46,819 nt of DNA from Streptococcus plurextorum DSM 22810 (GCF_000423745.1 NZ_AUIO01000015.1:1-46819), one strand, 5' to 3'. Counted from the first letter of the stretch, positions 1 through 7,356 are shown. The notes: a model not told the origin generated them from the letters alone. Numbers and translations: made by a program.

Positions 1-94
1 CAAGATAATCTCAAGATAACTTTTCCTGCAAATACCTATTTTATTGCATTTCTAATAGTCTATTCTGGGAAAATCTCAAGATAATCTCAAGATA
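1..94. repeat. Cluster of short dyad repeats ATCTCAAGATA
   Basis: The 11-mer ATCTCAAGATA occurs at 8-18, 73-83 and 84-94, with a partial copy at the window edge (1-7) and a looser copy (TCTCAAGATA) at 348-357. The first and second groups are tandem pairs with an 11-base period. Each unit is a short dyad (ATCT/AGAT around CA). This lies in a gene-free stretch behind the repressor gene. Iterons of an island origin, or operators for the repressor or an integrase gene to the left, are both plausible; the sequence alone does not decide. Confidence 0.6.
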
Positions 95-145
95 ACTCTC
101 TGTTAAAGGAGTTCCGATTACAAGTATTCCATACATCAGATTTTA

Positions 146-226
146 TTATTAACAAAATGCTACTTTTGTCAATAATTCCTCCTGTTTCTTTTTTAATTAT
201 TGACAAAATAGCGTTTTTGACAATAA
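146..226. repeat. Two copies of a 30-bp inverted repeat, 51 bp apart
   Basis: Copy one (146-175) has arms TTATTAACAAAA and TTTTGTCAATAA around TGCTAC. Copy two (197-226) has arms TTATTGACAAAA and TTTTGACAATAA around TAGCGT. Each copy has a single arm mismatch and the copies start exactly 51 bp apart. No convincing gene lies between 1 and 382, so this is regulatory or origin DNA. Dimeric repressor operators or replication-initiator sites are the likely roles. Confidence 0.65.
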
Positions 227-382
227 TTGTTCCTAACCATAATTCTGTTTCTTATCAAAATGGCTGAAATGCTCACAATGTTTCTTGTCTGATAGTCCTG
301 TTGCATCACTACCTATACTTGTCTAGACAACTTTCAAAGTGATATTCTCAAGATAGCACTAATTCGCAGTTAATAGGATGTT

Positions 383-949
383 TTAGTTATCTCTGTTATT
401 TAGTTTTTCAATTAGCGTGAATTGATTTTCTATTTTTTCCTGAGAATAAATAGCATCGATGTGTTGCATTAAAAGACTATCAGGTTTGTAATTATATCGC
501 AAAAGAAAGTTAGAAAGTGCTTTCTCGCTTCCATATACTTGTGTTTCATATAAAGTGGCAGATCTATTTGCCACATCTATTGATTTAAGTAATTCTAAAA
601 TATTTGAAATTTGTTCATCATTTAGCATCAAATCAGCCATAATTAAAAAATCTAAAAACTTTACCATTGTTTCTTTTGTTAGGAAACTAGTTATTTCATG
701 GTCAATATATTCCCAATAGTCGCTATACCCCAACAAATAGCCAACTGACACTCCAAAATACTCTGCTAATTTTTGAGCTTTATCTGGTTTGATAGCGTGT
801 TTATTATTTTCCCAATTAGAAATTGTCATTTTTGAAACAAGCTTCTCACCTTTTTTTAAATCCTTATTTAATTCAAAAGCTAATTCATCCTGAGTTAGCT
901 TTTTTTCTTGTCTTAAGTCTCTGAGCCTATTCTTAATAGTATCTTTCAT
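383..949 (-). CDS. XRE-family repressor of the island (Stl/CI-like)
   Basis: A 188-residue DNA-binding protein. Residues 1-75 form a lambda-repressor-type helix-turn-helix (KLTQDELAFELN, then VSKMTISNWENN and a YFGVSVGYLLGY tail). The C-terminal 110 residues are unrecognised; in phage-inducible islands this part binds the helper-phage inducer or holds the dimer. I chose ATG at 949, which follows GAGG and sits below a good promoter, rather than an upstream start that would run through that promoter. It is transcribed away from the rightward replication genes and shares a divergent control region with the 61-residue protein at 1099. By position it should be the master repressor keeping the island silent. 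That it is Stl-like rather than a phage CI is inferred from the gene content. Confidence 0.85.
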   Translation of the reverse strand: MKDTIKNRLRDLRQEKKLTQDELAFELNKDLKKGEKLVSKMTISNWENNKHAIKPDKAQKLAEYFGVSVGYLLGYSDYWEYIDHEITSFLTKETMVKFLDFLIMADLMLNDEQISNILELLKSIDVANRSATLYETQVYGSEKALSNFLLRYNYKPDSLLMQHIDAIYSQEKIENQFTLIEKLNNRDN

Positions 950-967
950 TGTTATTACCTCAACATG

Positions 968-995
968 ATTATAACTGGATATTTTTCTTTTGCAA
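968..995 (-). promoter_or_regulatory. Promoter of the island repressor
   Basis: On the minus strand, -35 TTGCAA (990-995), a 16-base spacer and -10 TATAAT (968-973) lie just upstream of the repressor ATG at 949. Confidence 0.65.
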
Positions 996-1014
996 AGTTT
1001 TTTTATATTTTCAG

Positions 1015-1069
1015 TTGACAAGTAAAGTTATTTTTTATAAAATGTCACCAAGTAAAGAAAAACTTTACA
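1015..1069 (+). promoter_or_regulatory. Rightward early promoter with operator-like repeats
   Basis: -35 TTGACA (1015-1020), a 17-base spacer and -10 TAAAAT (1038-1043) drive the rightward genes. The octamer AAGTAAAG occurs at 1020-1027, overlapping the promoter, and again at 1051-1058, where GTAAAG and CTTTAC form a dyad (1053-1069). These are good candidates for the sites of the divergently encoded repressor, which would make this the switch that starts island replication. Confidence 0.6.
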
Positions 1070-1098
1070 AACATAACAAAAGGAAAGGGGAAAGAAAA

Positions 1099-1284
1099 AT
1101 GCTTATTACCTCAAACCAAGCAAAAGCAATCCGTAGAAAACAGGCTGATTTAATGCTGACTAACCAGATTGCTTCAAAGCAAATAGGTATCAATCCGATT
1201 ACTTATCGTAAAGTTATCAATGGTGGTGAAGTAAAAAAGAGTATCTACCAGAAAGTTATGGAATGGCTAGTAGAAGACTACTAA
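1099..1284 (+). CDS. Small Cro/AlpA-like DNA-binding protein
   Basis: A 61-residue basic protein, first in the rightward direction from the divergent switch. The region ADLMLTNQIASKQIGINPITYRKVING reads as a compact helix-turn-helix (A-x-x-IGINPITYRKV). ATG 1099 is preceded by a purine-rich GGAAAGGGGAAAG. Its place opposite the repressor is that of Cro or of the activator found in many islands and prophages. No close family was recognised, so the function rests on position plus the HTH look. Some 185 bases without a convincing gene follow before the next start. Confidence 0.7.
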   Translation: MLITSNQAKAIRRKQADLMLTNQIASKQIGINPITYRKVINGGEVKKSIYQKVMEWLVEDY

Positions 1285-1470
1285 TCTAGATGTTACTTAA
1301 TTTGACAGTTTCTAAATAAGTCATTATTTTTAGCCAAAAACTTTTACTTGCTACCTAAGACAGTATCAAGAGGTTTGTTGCTTTTCTCCTTATTTATTTG
1401 TTCAAACCCTTCTTACTCCTTGTTACTGCTCTAGGTGGCAAGTACAGAAAAATACACAGAAAGGAAAACT

Positions 1471-2088
1471 ATGGAACTAGTTTATATGGACGGACGGAAA
1501 GAGCCGTATACACTTAGTAGCGTTGTAGCAGAATGTGCCAACATCAGCCATCACGCAGTACAGGAACATATCAGAAAACAGAAAGATAGACTTGAACGTT
1601 ACGGCAAGGTCTCATTTCAAATGCGACCTTTACCGAGTGGGCAACAGGCAAAAGATTACATCTTAAACGAACAACAAGCAACATTGCTGATCACGTTCTT
1701 AAAGAATATCGAGCAAGTCGCAAACTTCAAGGAAAAACTAGTCAAGGCATTCTTTGAAATGCGGGACGAGCTGGCCAACTTCAAGATCCAACGAGCCTTA
1801 GAAAAGCCAAGGCGAAAAAACTTACTTGAAGCAATCAAGAACTGGGAGAATGCACCCAAACAAGCCTATGCCTCTGTAAATAATCTGTTGCTAAAGGCAG
1901 TAACTGGAATGAACGCCAAGCAGTTGAAAAACAAGCGTGGCGGACACAACGGCATAGATAGCTTGACAAGTGATGAACTGACAAACTACCAGGCTTTTGA
2001 AGATGTAGCGATAGCTCTGATTAACGTGAATATGCAATACGCTGACATTCGAGAGTTAATCATGAAAAAGCAAAAACTATCTGAATGA
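1471..2088 (+). CDS. Rha-family phage regulatory protein
   Basis: A 205-residue protein starting at ATG 1471 behind AAAGGA. Residues 1-105 match the phage regulator Rha pattern: a short strand MELVYMDGRKE, a helical part SSVVAECANISHHAVQEHIRK, and the segment DYILNEQQATLLITFLKN followed by FKEKLVKAFFEMRDEL. Rha-type proteins are early phage or satellite regulators related to antirepressors; the exact target is usually unknown. The basic, helical C-terminal 95 residues are not recognised and may bind DNA. An in-frame GTG at 1435 would add 12 residues but lacks a clear ribosome site. It sits early in the rightward block, so a role in early regulation is reasonable. Confidence 0.75.
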   Translation: MELVYMDGRKEPYTLSSVVAECANISHHAVQEHIRKQKDRLERYGKVSFQMRPLPSGQQAKDYILNEQQATLLITFLKNIEQVANFKEKLVKAFFEMRDELANFKIQRALEKPRRKNLLEAIKNWENAPKQAYASVNNLLLKAVTGMNAKQLKNKRGGHNGIDSLTSDELTNYQAFEDVAIALINVNMQYADIRELIMKKQKLSE

Positions 2089-2103
2089 TAGGAGGGGATA
2101 GAC

Positions 2104-2394
2104 ATGGCATACCTGCCAGAAGAACGAGAAACAGTCATCAACTACGATGAGCTAGCAGATACCTGGACATTTGAAACCAGTGTCCGCAGGCACATTACCA
2201 AGATTGAAAAGCGTATCGAACTATACGACATTCTTTCAGAGGAAATCGATGAGCGAGGAAATCGTATTTACATCAGAGTTAAGATGATCGACGGAAATAT
2301 CAATCCATTTGCAAAACCAAAATTGAAATTGACTGAAGAACAACGAAGGGAAAGAAGTGAGCGAGCTAAGACACGTTTTAAGGTCACAGAGTAA
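2104..2394 (+). CDS. Hypothetical island protein, 96 aa
   Basis: A small protein with a strong ribosome site (AGGAGGGG) 16 bases behind the Rha-like gene, so it is co-transcribed. The first 45 residues are acidic (YLPEERETVINYDELADTW), followed by a likely beta strand (NRIYIRVKMID) and a strongly basic tail (KPKLKLTEEQRRERSERAKTRFK). The acid/base split suggests a nucleic-acid or protein-binding adaptor, but no family was recognised. Coding is supported by the ribosome site, the spacing and the composition. No function is proposed. Confidence 0.7.
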   Translation: MAYLPEERETVINYDELADTWTFETSVRRHITKIEKRIELYDILSEEIDERGNRIYIRVKMIDGNINPFAKPKLKLTEEQRRERSERAKTRFKVTE

Positions 2395-2509
2395 ATAAAC
2401 TTATTACTTCTAGCATCTTGAAATATCTTTCTAGGGTAAATATACCATCCCACTACTTCACTTCTTCAAAATGAAGATAATACGCGTTAAAAATGAAAGG
2501 AGGAAAACC

Positions 2510-2587
2510 ATAGGCGGACTAATCTATTTAACACTAAAAAAGACCGCTAAAAAACTAGCGGACCTAATAGAAACGTTATTTGAGTAA
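2510..2587 (+). pseudogene. Possible 25-residue membrane peptide with ATA in place of ATG
   Basis: A near-perfect ribosome site AAAGGAGG (2496-2503) is followed six bases later not by ATG but by ATA (2510-2512). From there a clean frame reads GGLIYLTLKKTAKKLADLIETLFE and stops at 2585. The peptide is amphipathic and lysine-rich. Either a start codon has been lost by a single base change, or a rare ATA start is used, or this is chance. The surrounding 2395-2782 stretch holds nothing else convincing except two hairpins, at 2544-2561 (inside this frame) and 2590-2624. Confidence 0.35.
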
Positions 2588-2589
2588 AA

Positions 2590-2624
2590 GAAAAGCCCAA
2601 AGTTTGACGACAGACAGGCTTTTC
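2590..2624 (+). terminator. Hairpin, possible terminator or attenuator
   Basis: Arms GAAAAGCC (2590-2597) and GGCTTTTC (2617-2624) flank a 19-base loop. A T-run is present only within the second arm, so termination would be weak. It follows directly on the small ATA-started frame. Confidence 0.4.
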
Positions 2625-2782
2625 CAAAATATTACTAAACAAACATTTAATCAGCAGGCAAGCGATTAAAAGGGATTTAGTAAACAAATCTGAAATGATT
2701 ATACCACAGAAACGTGGAATGTGCTAGCAAGTAGAGGGCAACTCTTAAAAATGCAGAGAAAACAAAAGAACGAGGATAAAAA

Positions 2783-2986
2783 ATGAAAGATAGAGCTAAT
2801 GATATTTTAGTCGATTACGAAGGACTTTGTGGACAACTTACTGATGTACTGGAAGTGTTGGATTTTGCAAATGCAGGGCATAGCCAGGCTATTACATCTG
2901 CTATTGTCAATACTTCCATTCACGCATTACAAAAGATTATCGCAGATCATAAAGAACTAGCTAATGAATACAGAGAAGGATTTTAA
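2783..2986 (+). CDS. Hypothetical island protein, 67 aa
   Basis: Starts at ATG 2783 behind GAGGAT. The 67 residues are acidic and mostly helical (DYEGLCGQLTDVLEVLDFANAG, then HALQKIIADHKELANEY), resembling the small helical proteins common in streptococcal prophages and islands between the regulators and the replication genes. No family was recognised. The next reading frame starts two bases after its stop (2989), supporting a tightly packed operon. Confidence 0.65.
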   Translation: MKDRANDILVDYEGLCGQLTDVLEVLDFANAGHSQAITSAIVNTSIHALQKIIADHKELANEYREGF

Positions 2987-2988
2987 AC

Positions 2989-3201
2989 ATGACTGAGGAA
3001 TTAACACTGACTTTTGAACAAACGTTGATTTGACTTGCCATACTAACTCCAATAAACCTCTTTATTTGGTTTGGCATTGGTTTGGGAACATATCAGCTCC
3101 ATAGCAAGCCTAAAAATACGCCAGAGGGTAATAACTCCAGACGGCTGACTAATGCGAACTACGGGGCTTATATTCAATCACAAAGCAGATACTATAACTA
3201 G
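2989..3201 (+). pseudogene. Small membrane protein interrupted by an in-frame TGA
   Basis: ATG 2989 opens a 70-codon frame ending in TAG at 3199-3201, with one internal TGA at codon 15 (3031-3033). Reading through, the product is a short acidic leader (MTEELTLTFEQTLI), a hydrophobic segment LAILTPINLFIWFGIGLGTY and a polar tail. A tryptophan (TGG) at codon 15 would complete one membrane helix, so a single G-to-A change is the simplest explanation. The next gene's ribosome site overlaps the distal stop, as expected for a real operon member. If TGA is not read through, only a 14-residue stub is made. Confidence 0.6.
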
Positions 3202-3211
3202 GAGGCTATCC

Positions 3212-3379
3212 ATGGAAGACAAACTTGCCCAATTTATCAAACAAAATCCCAAACTTTACTCACTAATCATGAACTATCTTGAAGGGAATATCCCAAAGGA
3301 AGAAGTCGATAGATTTTTAGCTATGGACGAAGAAGACAGTAAGGAGTGGGTTATGAAACAAATGGAGATGTACTCGTAA
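3212..3379 (+). CDS. Hypothetical island protein, 55 aa
   Basis: I chose ATG 3212, six bases behind GGAGG, over in-frame upstream codons that lack a ribosome site and lie inside the preceding broken gene. The 55-residue product is acidic and helical (EDKLAQFIKQNPKLYSLIMNYLEGN, then EEVDRFLAMDEEDSKEWVMKQMEMY). No family was recognised. It sits between a broken membrane peptide and two HTH genes in a run of very short genes. Coding is judged from the ribosome site, tight packing and protein-like composition. Confidence 0.65.
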   Translation: MEDKLAQFIKQNPKLYSLIMNYLEGNIPKEEVDRFLAMDEEDSKEWVMKQMEMYS

Positions 3380-3401
3380 CATACATGAAAGGAGAAAAAC
3401 G

Positions 3402-3734
3402 ATGACTGAAACAACTCTACCCAATCACTTATACAAGGTATTCAAGCTAATTCCTTTAGGAATGACTCTACCAATATCCGCTACGGACCTGGCTCTTCAC
3501 ACGCATTCAGACGTTCGGACAGTACGGGAGAACATCCGTAAATTGATAATTGACTATGGCATTCCTATTTGTGGCAACCGTGACACTCACGGAGGCTACT
3601 ATATCCCGCAAAATGATACCGAACGACTCGCTGGGGTATTGCCACTTCAACGGCAACAGAACGAAGAATACAAACGCATCAATGCTTTGTTGAATGCAGA
3701 CCTGAACGATTGGAGGAAATATCGAAATGTTTAG
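3402..3734 (+). CDS. Helix-turn-helix island protein, 110 aa
   Basis: ATG 3402 follows AAGGAG. Residues 20-75 read as a winged helix of the DeoR/HTH_11 kind: LPISATDLALHTHSDVRTVRENIRKLIIDYGIPICGNRDTHGGYYI, with the classic wing sequence GIPICG..GGYYI. The C-terminal 35 residues are polar and helical. Similar short HTH proteins precede the replication genes in streptococcal phages and islands. It overlaps the next gene by eight bases, so the two are probably translated together. The likely role is DNA binding at the origin or an island promoter. Confidence 0.75.
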   Translation: MTETTLPNHLYKVFKLIPLGMTLPISATDLALHTHSDVRTVRENIRKLIIDYGIPICGNRDTHGGYYIPQNDTERLAGVLPLQRQQNEEYKRINALLNADLNDWRKYRNV

Positions 3735-4005
3735 TTTAAGCAAAGAGAGCGAGCAGGATCTAACTCATGGATTACTAGACCTCATCAACAACTACCTGGA
3801 AGGACGTGAAAAAATCCAACCTAAAGCTTTAGGTCTAATCACTGCCCAGCAAGTCTTAGAAGAGTTAGAAATAAACCCAAAGACCTTGAAACGTTGGGAA
3901 GACAACGGGTTAAAACGATACCAACCACCACTAGAAGAAACCAGAAAAGTATTTTATCGAGTAAGTGACATTCTGATATTTTTGGGGGTGGAGAATGGCA
4001 GATAA
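3727..4005 (+). CDS. MerR/excisionase-like HTH protein, 92 aa
   Basis: ATG 3727 is preceded by GGAGG within the 3' end of the previous gene, and the stop overlaps the next start by eleven bases (3995-4005). Residues 36-92 match the MerR/AlpA-like winged helix: GLITAQQVLEELEINPKTLKRWEDNGLKRYQPPLEETRKVFYRVSDILIFL, i.e. helix-turn-helix, a wing and a final helix. Such domains serve as excisionases, transcription activators or origin-binding factors in mobile elements. Translational coupling to the replisome organizer favours a part in replication, but an Xis role cannot be excluded because no other excisionase is visible. Confidence 0.75.
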   Translation: MFSLSKESEQDLTHGLLDLINNYLEGREKIQPKALGLITAQQVLEELEINPKTLKRWEDNGLKRYQPPLEETRKVFYRVSDILIFLGVENGR

Positions 4006-4846
4006 CAAAAAGTATTATTACTTAAAGCTGAAAGACAATTTCTTTGAAAGTGATGAGGCAATCATTCTGGAAAGTATGCCCGACGGCTATATTTATAGCA
4101 ATATCCTTTTGAAATTGTATCTACGCAGTTTGAAAAACAACGGGCTACTAATGTTTAACGACTTAATTCCCTATAATGCTCAAATGCTTGCGACAATCAC
4201 ACGGCATCATGTAGGAGTTATCGAGAAGGCAATTCAAATTTTCCAGCAACTACGCTTAATTGAGATTTTGGATAATGGTGCAATCTATATGACCAATATC
4301 CAGAATTTTGTGGGTCAATCAAGCACAAACGCTGATAGAATGCGAGAATCTAGACGACAAATACAAATGTTGAACAAATGTGCACCAGAGATAGAGATAG
4401 AGAAAGATATAAAGTTAGATATAGATTTAGATATAAATAAAGAGATACATTCCGAATTGAACAATTCTGCTGAACAGAGTTCAGCGTATGTTTTTCCAAA
4501 TTGGCTTAATCAATCATCTATCGATGAACTGAAAAAAGTCAGTCCAAAGAATTATCACCTTTACATCCCTATCCAGTACCTCAATCAAGAAACTGGACAC
4601 ACTTATAAATTTATAGCTACTCACACCAAATTCATTCAAGCTAGATACAAAGACGGCTATATTCTTGAGGACTTTAAGAAAGTTATTGACACTAAAGTGA
4701 CACAATGGGGAAATGACAGTCAAATGGCAAAATATTTACGTCCCAAAACCTTATTTTCTCCTAGCAACTTTGACAGCTATTTGAACGAAACTCCAAAACA
4801 GGGTCAATCAAGCAACAATGATAATCACCCACCACTACCATTCTAG
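3995..4846 (+). CDS. Phage replisome organizer protein
   Basis: A 283-residue replication initiator. Residues 5-125 fit the phage replisome-organizer N-terminal winged helix (YYLKLKDNFFESDEAIILESMPDGY, LRSLKNNGLLMFND, then IQIFQQLRLIEILDNGAIYMTNIQNFVG). After an acidic, isoleucine-rich linker of low complexity (about 130-155) comes a conserved phage C-terminal domain around residues 180-265 (FIQARYKDGYILEDFKKVI and MAKYLRPKTLFSP). In this family the N-terminal domain binds origin iterons and the C-terminal part helps recruit helicase machinery. A DnaC-like loader follows 11 bases later. ATG 3995 follows GGTGGAG. Confidence 0.88.
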   Translation: MADNKKYYYLKLKDNFFESDEAIILESMPDGYIYSNILLKLYLRSLKNNGLLMFNDLIPYNAQMLATITRHHVGVIEKAIQIFQQLRLIEILDNGAIYMTNIQNFVGQSSTNADRMRESRRQIQMLNKCAPEIEIEKDIKLDIDLDINKEIHSELNNSAEQSSAYVFPNWLNQSSIDELKKVSPKNYHLYIPIQYLNQETGHTYKFIATHTKFIQARYKDGYILEDFKKVIDTKVTQWGNDSQMAKYLRPKTLFSPSNFDSYLNETPKQGQSSNNDNHPPLPF

Positions 4847-4857
4847 GAGGTAATCCA

Positions 4858-5697
4858 ATGGATCTATTAGACCAAAGAAAAATACTTGAAGAATGTTGCT
4901 CCAAACATGGAAAACAGCTCTGGCAAATCCAATTTCCAGACAGAGAAACCAAAGAACTGAAAACAAGCATATTCTGCCCAATCTGTAAACAAGAAGAAAA
5001 TACCCTGCGTACAGAAGAAAAACTTCAGGAAGCAAGAAACAAACAAATCTATATGAAAACGTATGATGTTCTGATGCGTGATAGCCTTGTACCTACTGAG
5101 CTGAAAGAAGCTAGTTTTGAGAACTTCAAGGCTGATACTGTAGAAGAAAAACAAATGCTTGAGTTTGCTAAAAATCAAGTTGAGAAGTACAAACAAGGTA
5201 TGATGGGCAACACGCTGATCACTGGCCAGACTGGTATCGGAAAAAGCCATCTATCCTTCTCCATGGCCAAGGCAATCAATGAACATTTCAAGGAGATTGG
5301 CAAGCCTAAGAGTGTTTTATTCGTCAGTCTAACCGAGATCATCAAGCAAATCAAAAACGGTTGGAATTATGGCAAAGGGGCAAACCTGACAGAATTTGAT
5401 GCCGTTGAACAATTGACAAAGGTTGATTTTCTCATCTTGGACGATTTGGGAGCAAAGAATGCGAGTATTGCCCCTAAAAGCGACTGGGAGCAAGATTTTC
5501 TATTTGACATTCTCAACAACCGAGAAACAACGATTATCAACACAAATCTGAATAGCCAGGAAATCAAGACCGTTTACAACGCACGAAATGCAAGCCGAAT
5601 TTTCAAAGGACTAGAAGGGAACTCATTCAAGGCCTTCAGTATTTCAGACAAACGCTACTCAATCAACAAACTAAAACAAGGAGAACAAACACCATGA
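4858..5697 (+). CDS. dnaC: DnaC-like helicase loader, ATPase
   Basis: A 279-residue AAA+ ATPase that would load the host replicative helicase at the island origin. Walker A is GQTGIGKS at residues 123-130 and Walker B is FLILDDLGA at 191-199. The N-terminal region carries cysteines at 13, 14, 40 and 43 (CCSKHG and CPIC), suggesting a small zinc-binding module as in Gram-positive DnaC/DnaI-like loaders. The C-terminal part includes NRETTIINTNLNS and a likely arginine-finger region (NARNASRIFKG). The ribosome site is AGGAGG. It follows the replisome organizer at once and overlaps the next gene by four bases (ATGA). Confidence 0.9.
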   Translation: MDLLDQRKILEECCSKHGKQLWQIQFPDRETKELKTSIFCPICKQEENTLRTEEKLQEARNKQIYMKTYDVLMRDSLVPTELKEASFENFKADTVEEKQMLEFAKNQVEKYKQGMMGNTLITGQTGIGKSHLSFSMAKAINEHFKEIGKPKSVLFVSLTEIIKQIKNGWNYGKGANLTEFDAVEQLTKVDFLILDDLGAKNASIAPKSDWEQDFLFDILNNRETTIINTNLNSQEIKTVYNARNASRIFKGLEGNSFKAFSISDKRYSINKLKQGEQTP

Positions 5698-6155
5698 CCG
5701 AACAAGAATATTTTGCCCAGGCAGAAAAAGAGCTGGAGGAATTAAACCAGCAACGAGCCGACTTCATGACTATGGACTTCAAAGAACTCAATGAAGCCGA
5801 TTATATAAATTTTTTGACCATTGGAAATCGGATTTTTTCCGAAGATACCACTTTGAACGTGTACGAACTCTATAAACATCCAGATACCAGATCCAAATGC
5901 TTTGCGACCATTGCCAAAATTGCTTATCACGTTAACAACATGTTTCAGACAACAGACCGCATGGAGGCAATGATTGACAGTCTAGAACTACACTTCCAAA
6001 ATACGGTCAAGAAATTAACACTTCAAACAGACAGCGACAAGTTGGCAGAACTACTGCTGGAAATCAAGAAGGATAATCCGAATATGACGGCAGAGCAGGA
6101 AGGCCAATTTATACGAGATGTAGCAGTTAGTGGATTGTTGGCAGAGGAAAATTAG
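5694..6155 (+). CDS. Hypothetical island protein, 153 aa
   Basis: Starts in an ATGA overlap with the helicase loader, so translation is coupled. The protein is acidic and mostly helical: a coiled N-terminus (AQAEKELEELNQQRADF), a middle part with aromatic residues (LNVYELYKHPDTRSKCFATIAKIAYHVNNMF) and an acidic C-terminus ending in LLAEEN. No catalytic motif is visible and no family was recognised. Its fixed place between the replication genes and the late-type regulator suggests an accessory replication or regulatory role, but this is position only. Confidence 0.7.
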   Translation: MTEQEYFAQAEKELEELNQQRADFMTMDFKELNEADYINFLTIGNRIFSEDTTLNVYELYKHPDTRSKCFATIAKIAYHVNNMFQTTDRMEAMIDSLELHFQNTVKKLTLQTDSDKLAELLLEIKKDNPNMTAEQEGQFIRDVAVSGLLAEEN

Positions 6156-6158
6156 AGT

Positions 6159-6620
6159 ATGAAACCAAAAAATCATGCTGAGGCGACTAGAAATTACTTA
6201 GAATACGAGCTAGAAGAAAAATACTTAAACATCAACAGACTCATTCAAAAGAGAAAAACATATCTACTGCAGGGATACGAAGCCAAACAGATGAATATGA
6301 AACAGTTTGATACATCGAAAATAAAAAGCGGATCTCATTTCAACTACGCAGAAAACATGGCACTTGAGTTTTCTAGCGATATCGTTATTCAAAAGTTAGA
6401 AGGGTTTCAAAAATGTATCGATGAGTTATTAAAAAAACTAGAGCCAGATGACCGTGAAATATTTGAATTACGGTGGGGGCACCAAAAAAGAGACTGGGAA
6501 GAGATTTATCACACTATGCAACTTGGAAAGACTGGATATCTATACAGGAAAAAGTCTTCTATCCTAAAACGTAGAGAGATAATCTTGGGTAACTTTGCCC
6601 GTCTTTTGGGATATCTTTAG
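6159..6620 (+). CDS. DUF722/ArpU-RinA-like phage transcriptional regulator
   Basis: A 153-residue protein starting three bases behind the previous stop. The C-terminal half matches the DUF722/ArpU late-regulator family: LEPDDREIFELRW, then DWEEIYHTMQLGKTGYLYRKKSSILKRREIIL, a sigma-70-region-4-like HTH. The N-terminal half is helical (NYLEYELEEKYLNINRLIQKRK). In phages these proteins activate late packaging and structural operons. Here the genes downstream are not phage structural genes, so the target may be the short coiled-coil genes that follow or a helper phage's late operon; the latter is speculative. Confidence 0.78.
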   Translation: MKPKNHAEATRNYLEYELEEKYLNINRLIQKRKTYLLQGYEAKQMNMKQFDTSKIKSGSHFNYAENMALEFSSDIVIQKLEGFQKCIDELLKKLEPDDREIFELRWGHQKRDWEEIYHTMQLGKTGYLYRKKSSILKRREIILGNFARLLGYL

Positions 6621-6805
6621 AACGTGATTTATTTCAACTATCCATAACGAGGAAGTTTCTAGTTAATTTTAAAGGAGTAGTTCAAAGTATTGGTATATCT
6701 GATTTTAGGGGGTGAAGCAAAACTAGATACAATGTAAGATATGACTAATTCAAAAGGCTATGAAAAAGATTATTGACAAAAGAGGGTTTGAAAGGAGAGC
6801 TTCAT

Positions 6806-7068
6806 ATGGTTGATTGTAAGGACACATATTTTTTTTAAAAGAACTTAACAAAGAAATAAGCAAAATAGATAAAGAGCTTGCTCTAATTGATAAATACATA
6901 AAGACCATAGAAAAAGAGGGGATAAAATGCGGATTAGGTATCCACCAACGGTATCAAATACTAACTGATAAAAAGAGACTGACAAAAGAAATTATTAAAG
7001 GAATTGTCTCAAGGTTTCCACTTGGAAAGGAAATAAAAGAACAATTGGAATTACAGGAGACCAAATAA
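6806..7068 (+). pseudogene. Small coiled-coil protein frameshifted in a T8 run
   Basis: ATG 6806 follows AAAGGAG and reads eight codons before entering a run of eight T (6829-6836) and stopping at TAA. With one more T the frame continues as FFLKELNKEISKIDKELALIDKY and on to TAA 7066-7068, about 87 residues. That longer product resembles the next gene (7084) in layout: FxKxLxKEIxKxD, a helical middle, then a short FPLGKE or LPMDKM tail. So this is a paralogue broken, or switchable, at a homopolymer. The preceding 6621-6805 stretch shows no gene. Confidence 0.6.
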
Positions 7069-7083
7069 TATAAGGAGGAAAAA

Positions 7084-7341
7084 ATGAAACCAGCAAATAC
7101 TAAAAAGTTTGTAAAAGATTTAAAAAAAGAAATCCACAAACTTGATATTCAGATTAACTTAGCTAAAACTGGTATGGATATTGCTGAAAGTCTAGGGGAT
7201 AAAGTTGACTATAAAAGTAATAAACTAGAATATGATAAATTGATTGTACAAAAGAATATAAAGAATGACTTACTACAATCCACGATAAATAAACTACCAA
7301 TGGATAAAATGGCTAGAGCTACAAATAAAACATTTCAATAA
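7084..7341 (+). CDS. Small coiled-coil island protein, 85 aa
   Basis: ATG 7084 follows AAGGAGG. The protein is lysine-rich and helical (TKKFVKDLKKEIHKLDIQINLAKTG, then NKLEYDKLIVQKNIKNDLLQS) with the heptad pattern of a short coiled coil. It appears paralogous to the frameshifted gene just upstream and is followed after 15 bases by another coiled-coil gene. No family or catalytic motif was recognised. In comparable islands this position, behind the late regulator, holds accessory or helper-interference genes; that is context, not evidence from the protein. Confidence 0.7.
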   Translation: MKPANTKKFVKDLKKEIHKLDIQINLAKTGMDIAESLGDKVDYKSNKLEYDKLIVQKNIKNDLLQSTINKLPMDKMARATNKTFQ

Positions 7342-7356
7342 GATTGGGGAAATAAC

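Noticed and set aside
1..382. CRISPR array from the repeated ATCTCAAGATA units
   Set aside because: Units are too short (11 bases) and too irregularly spaced, with no spacers of constant length.
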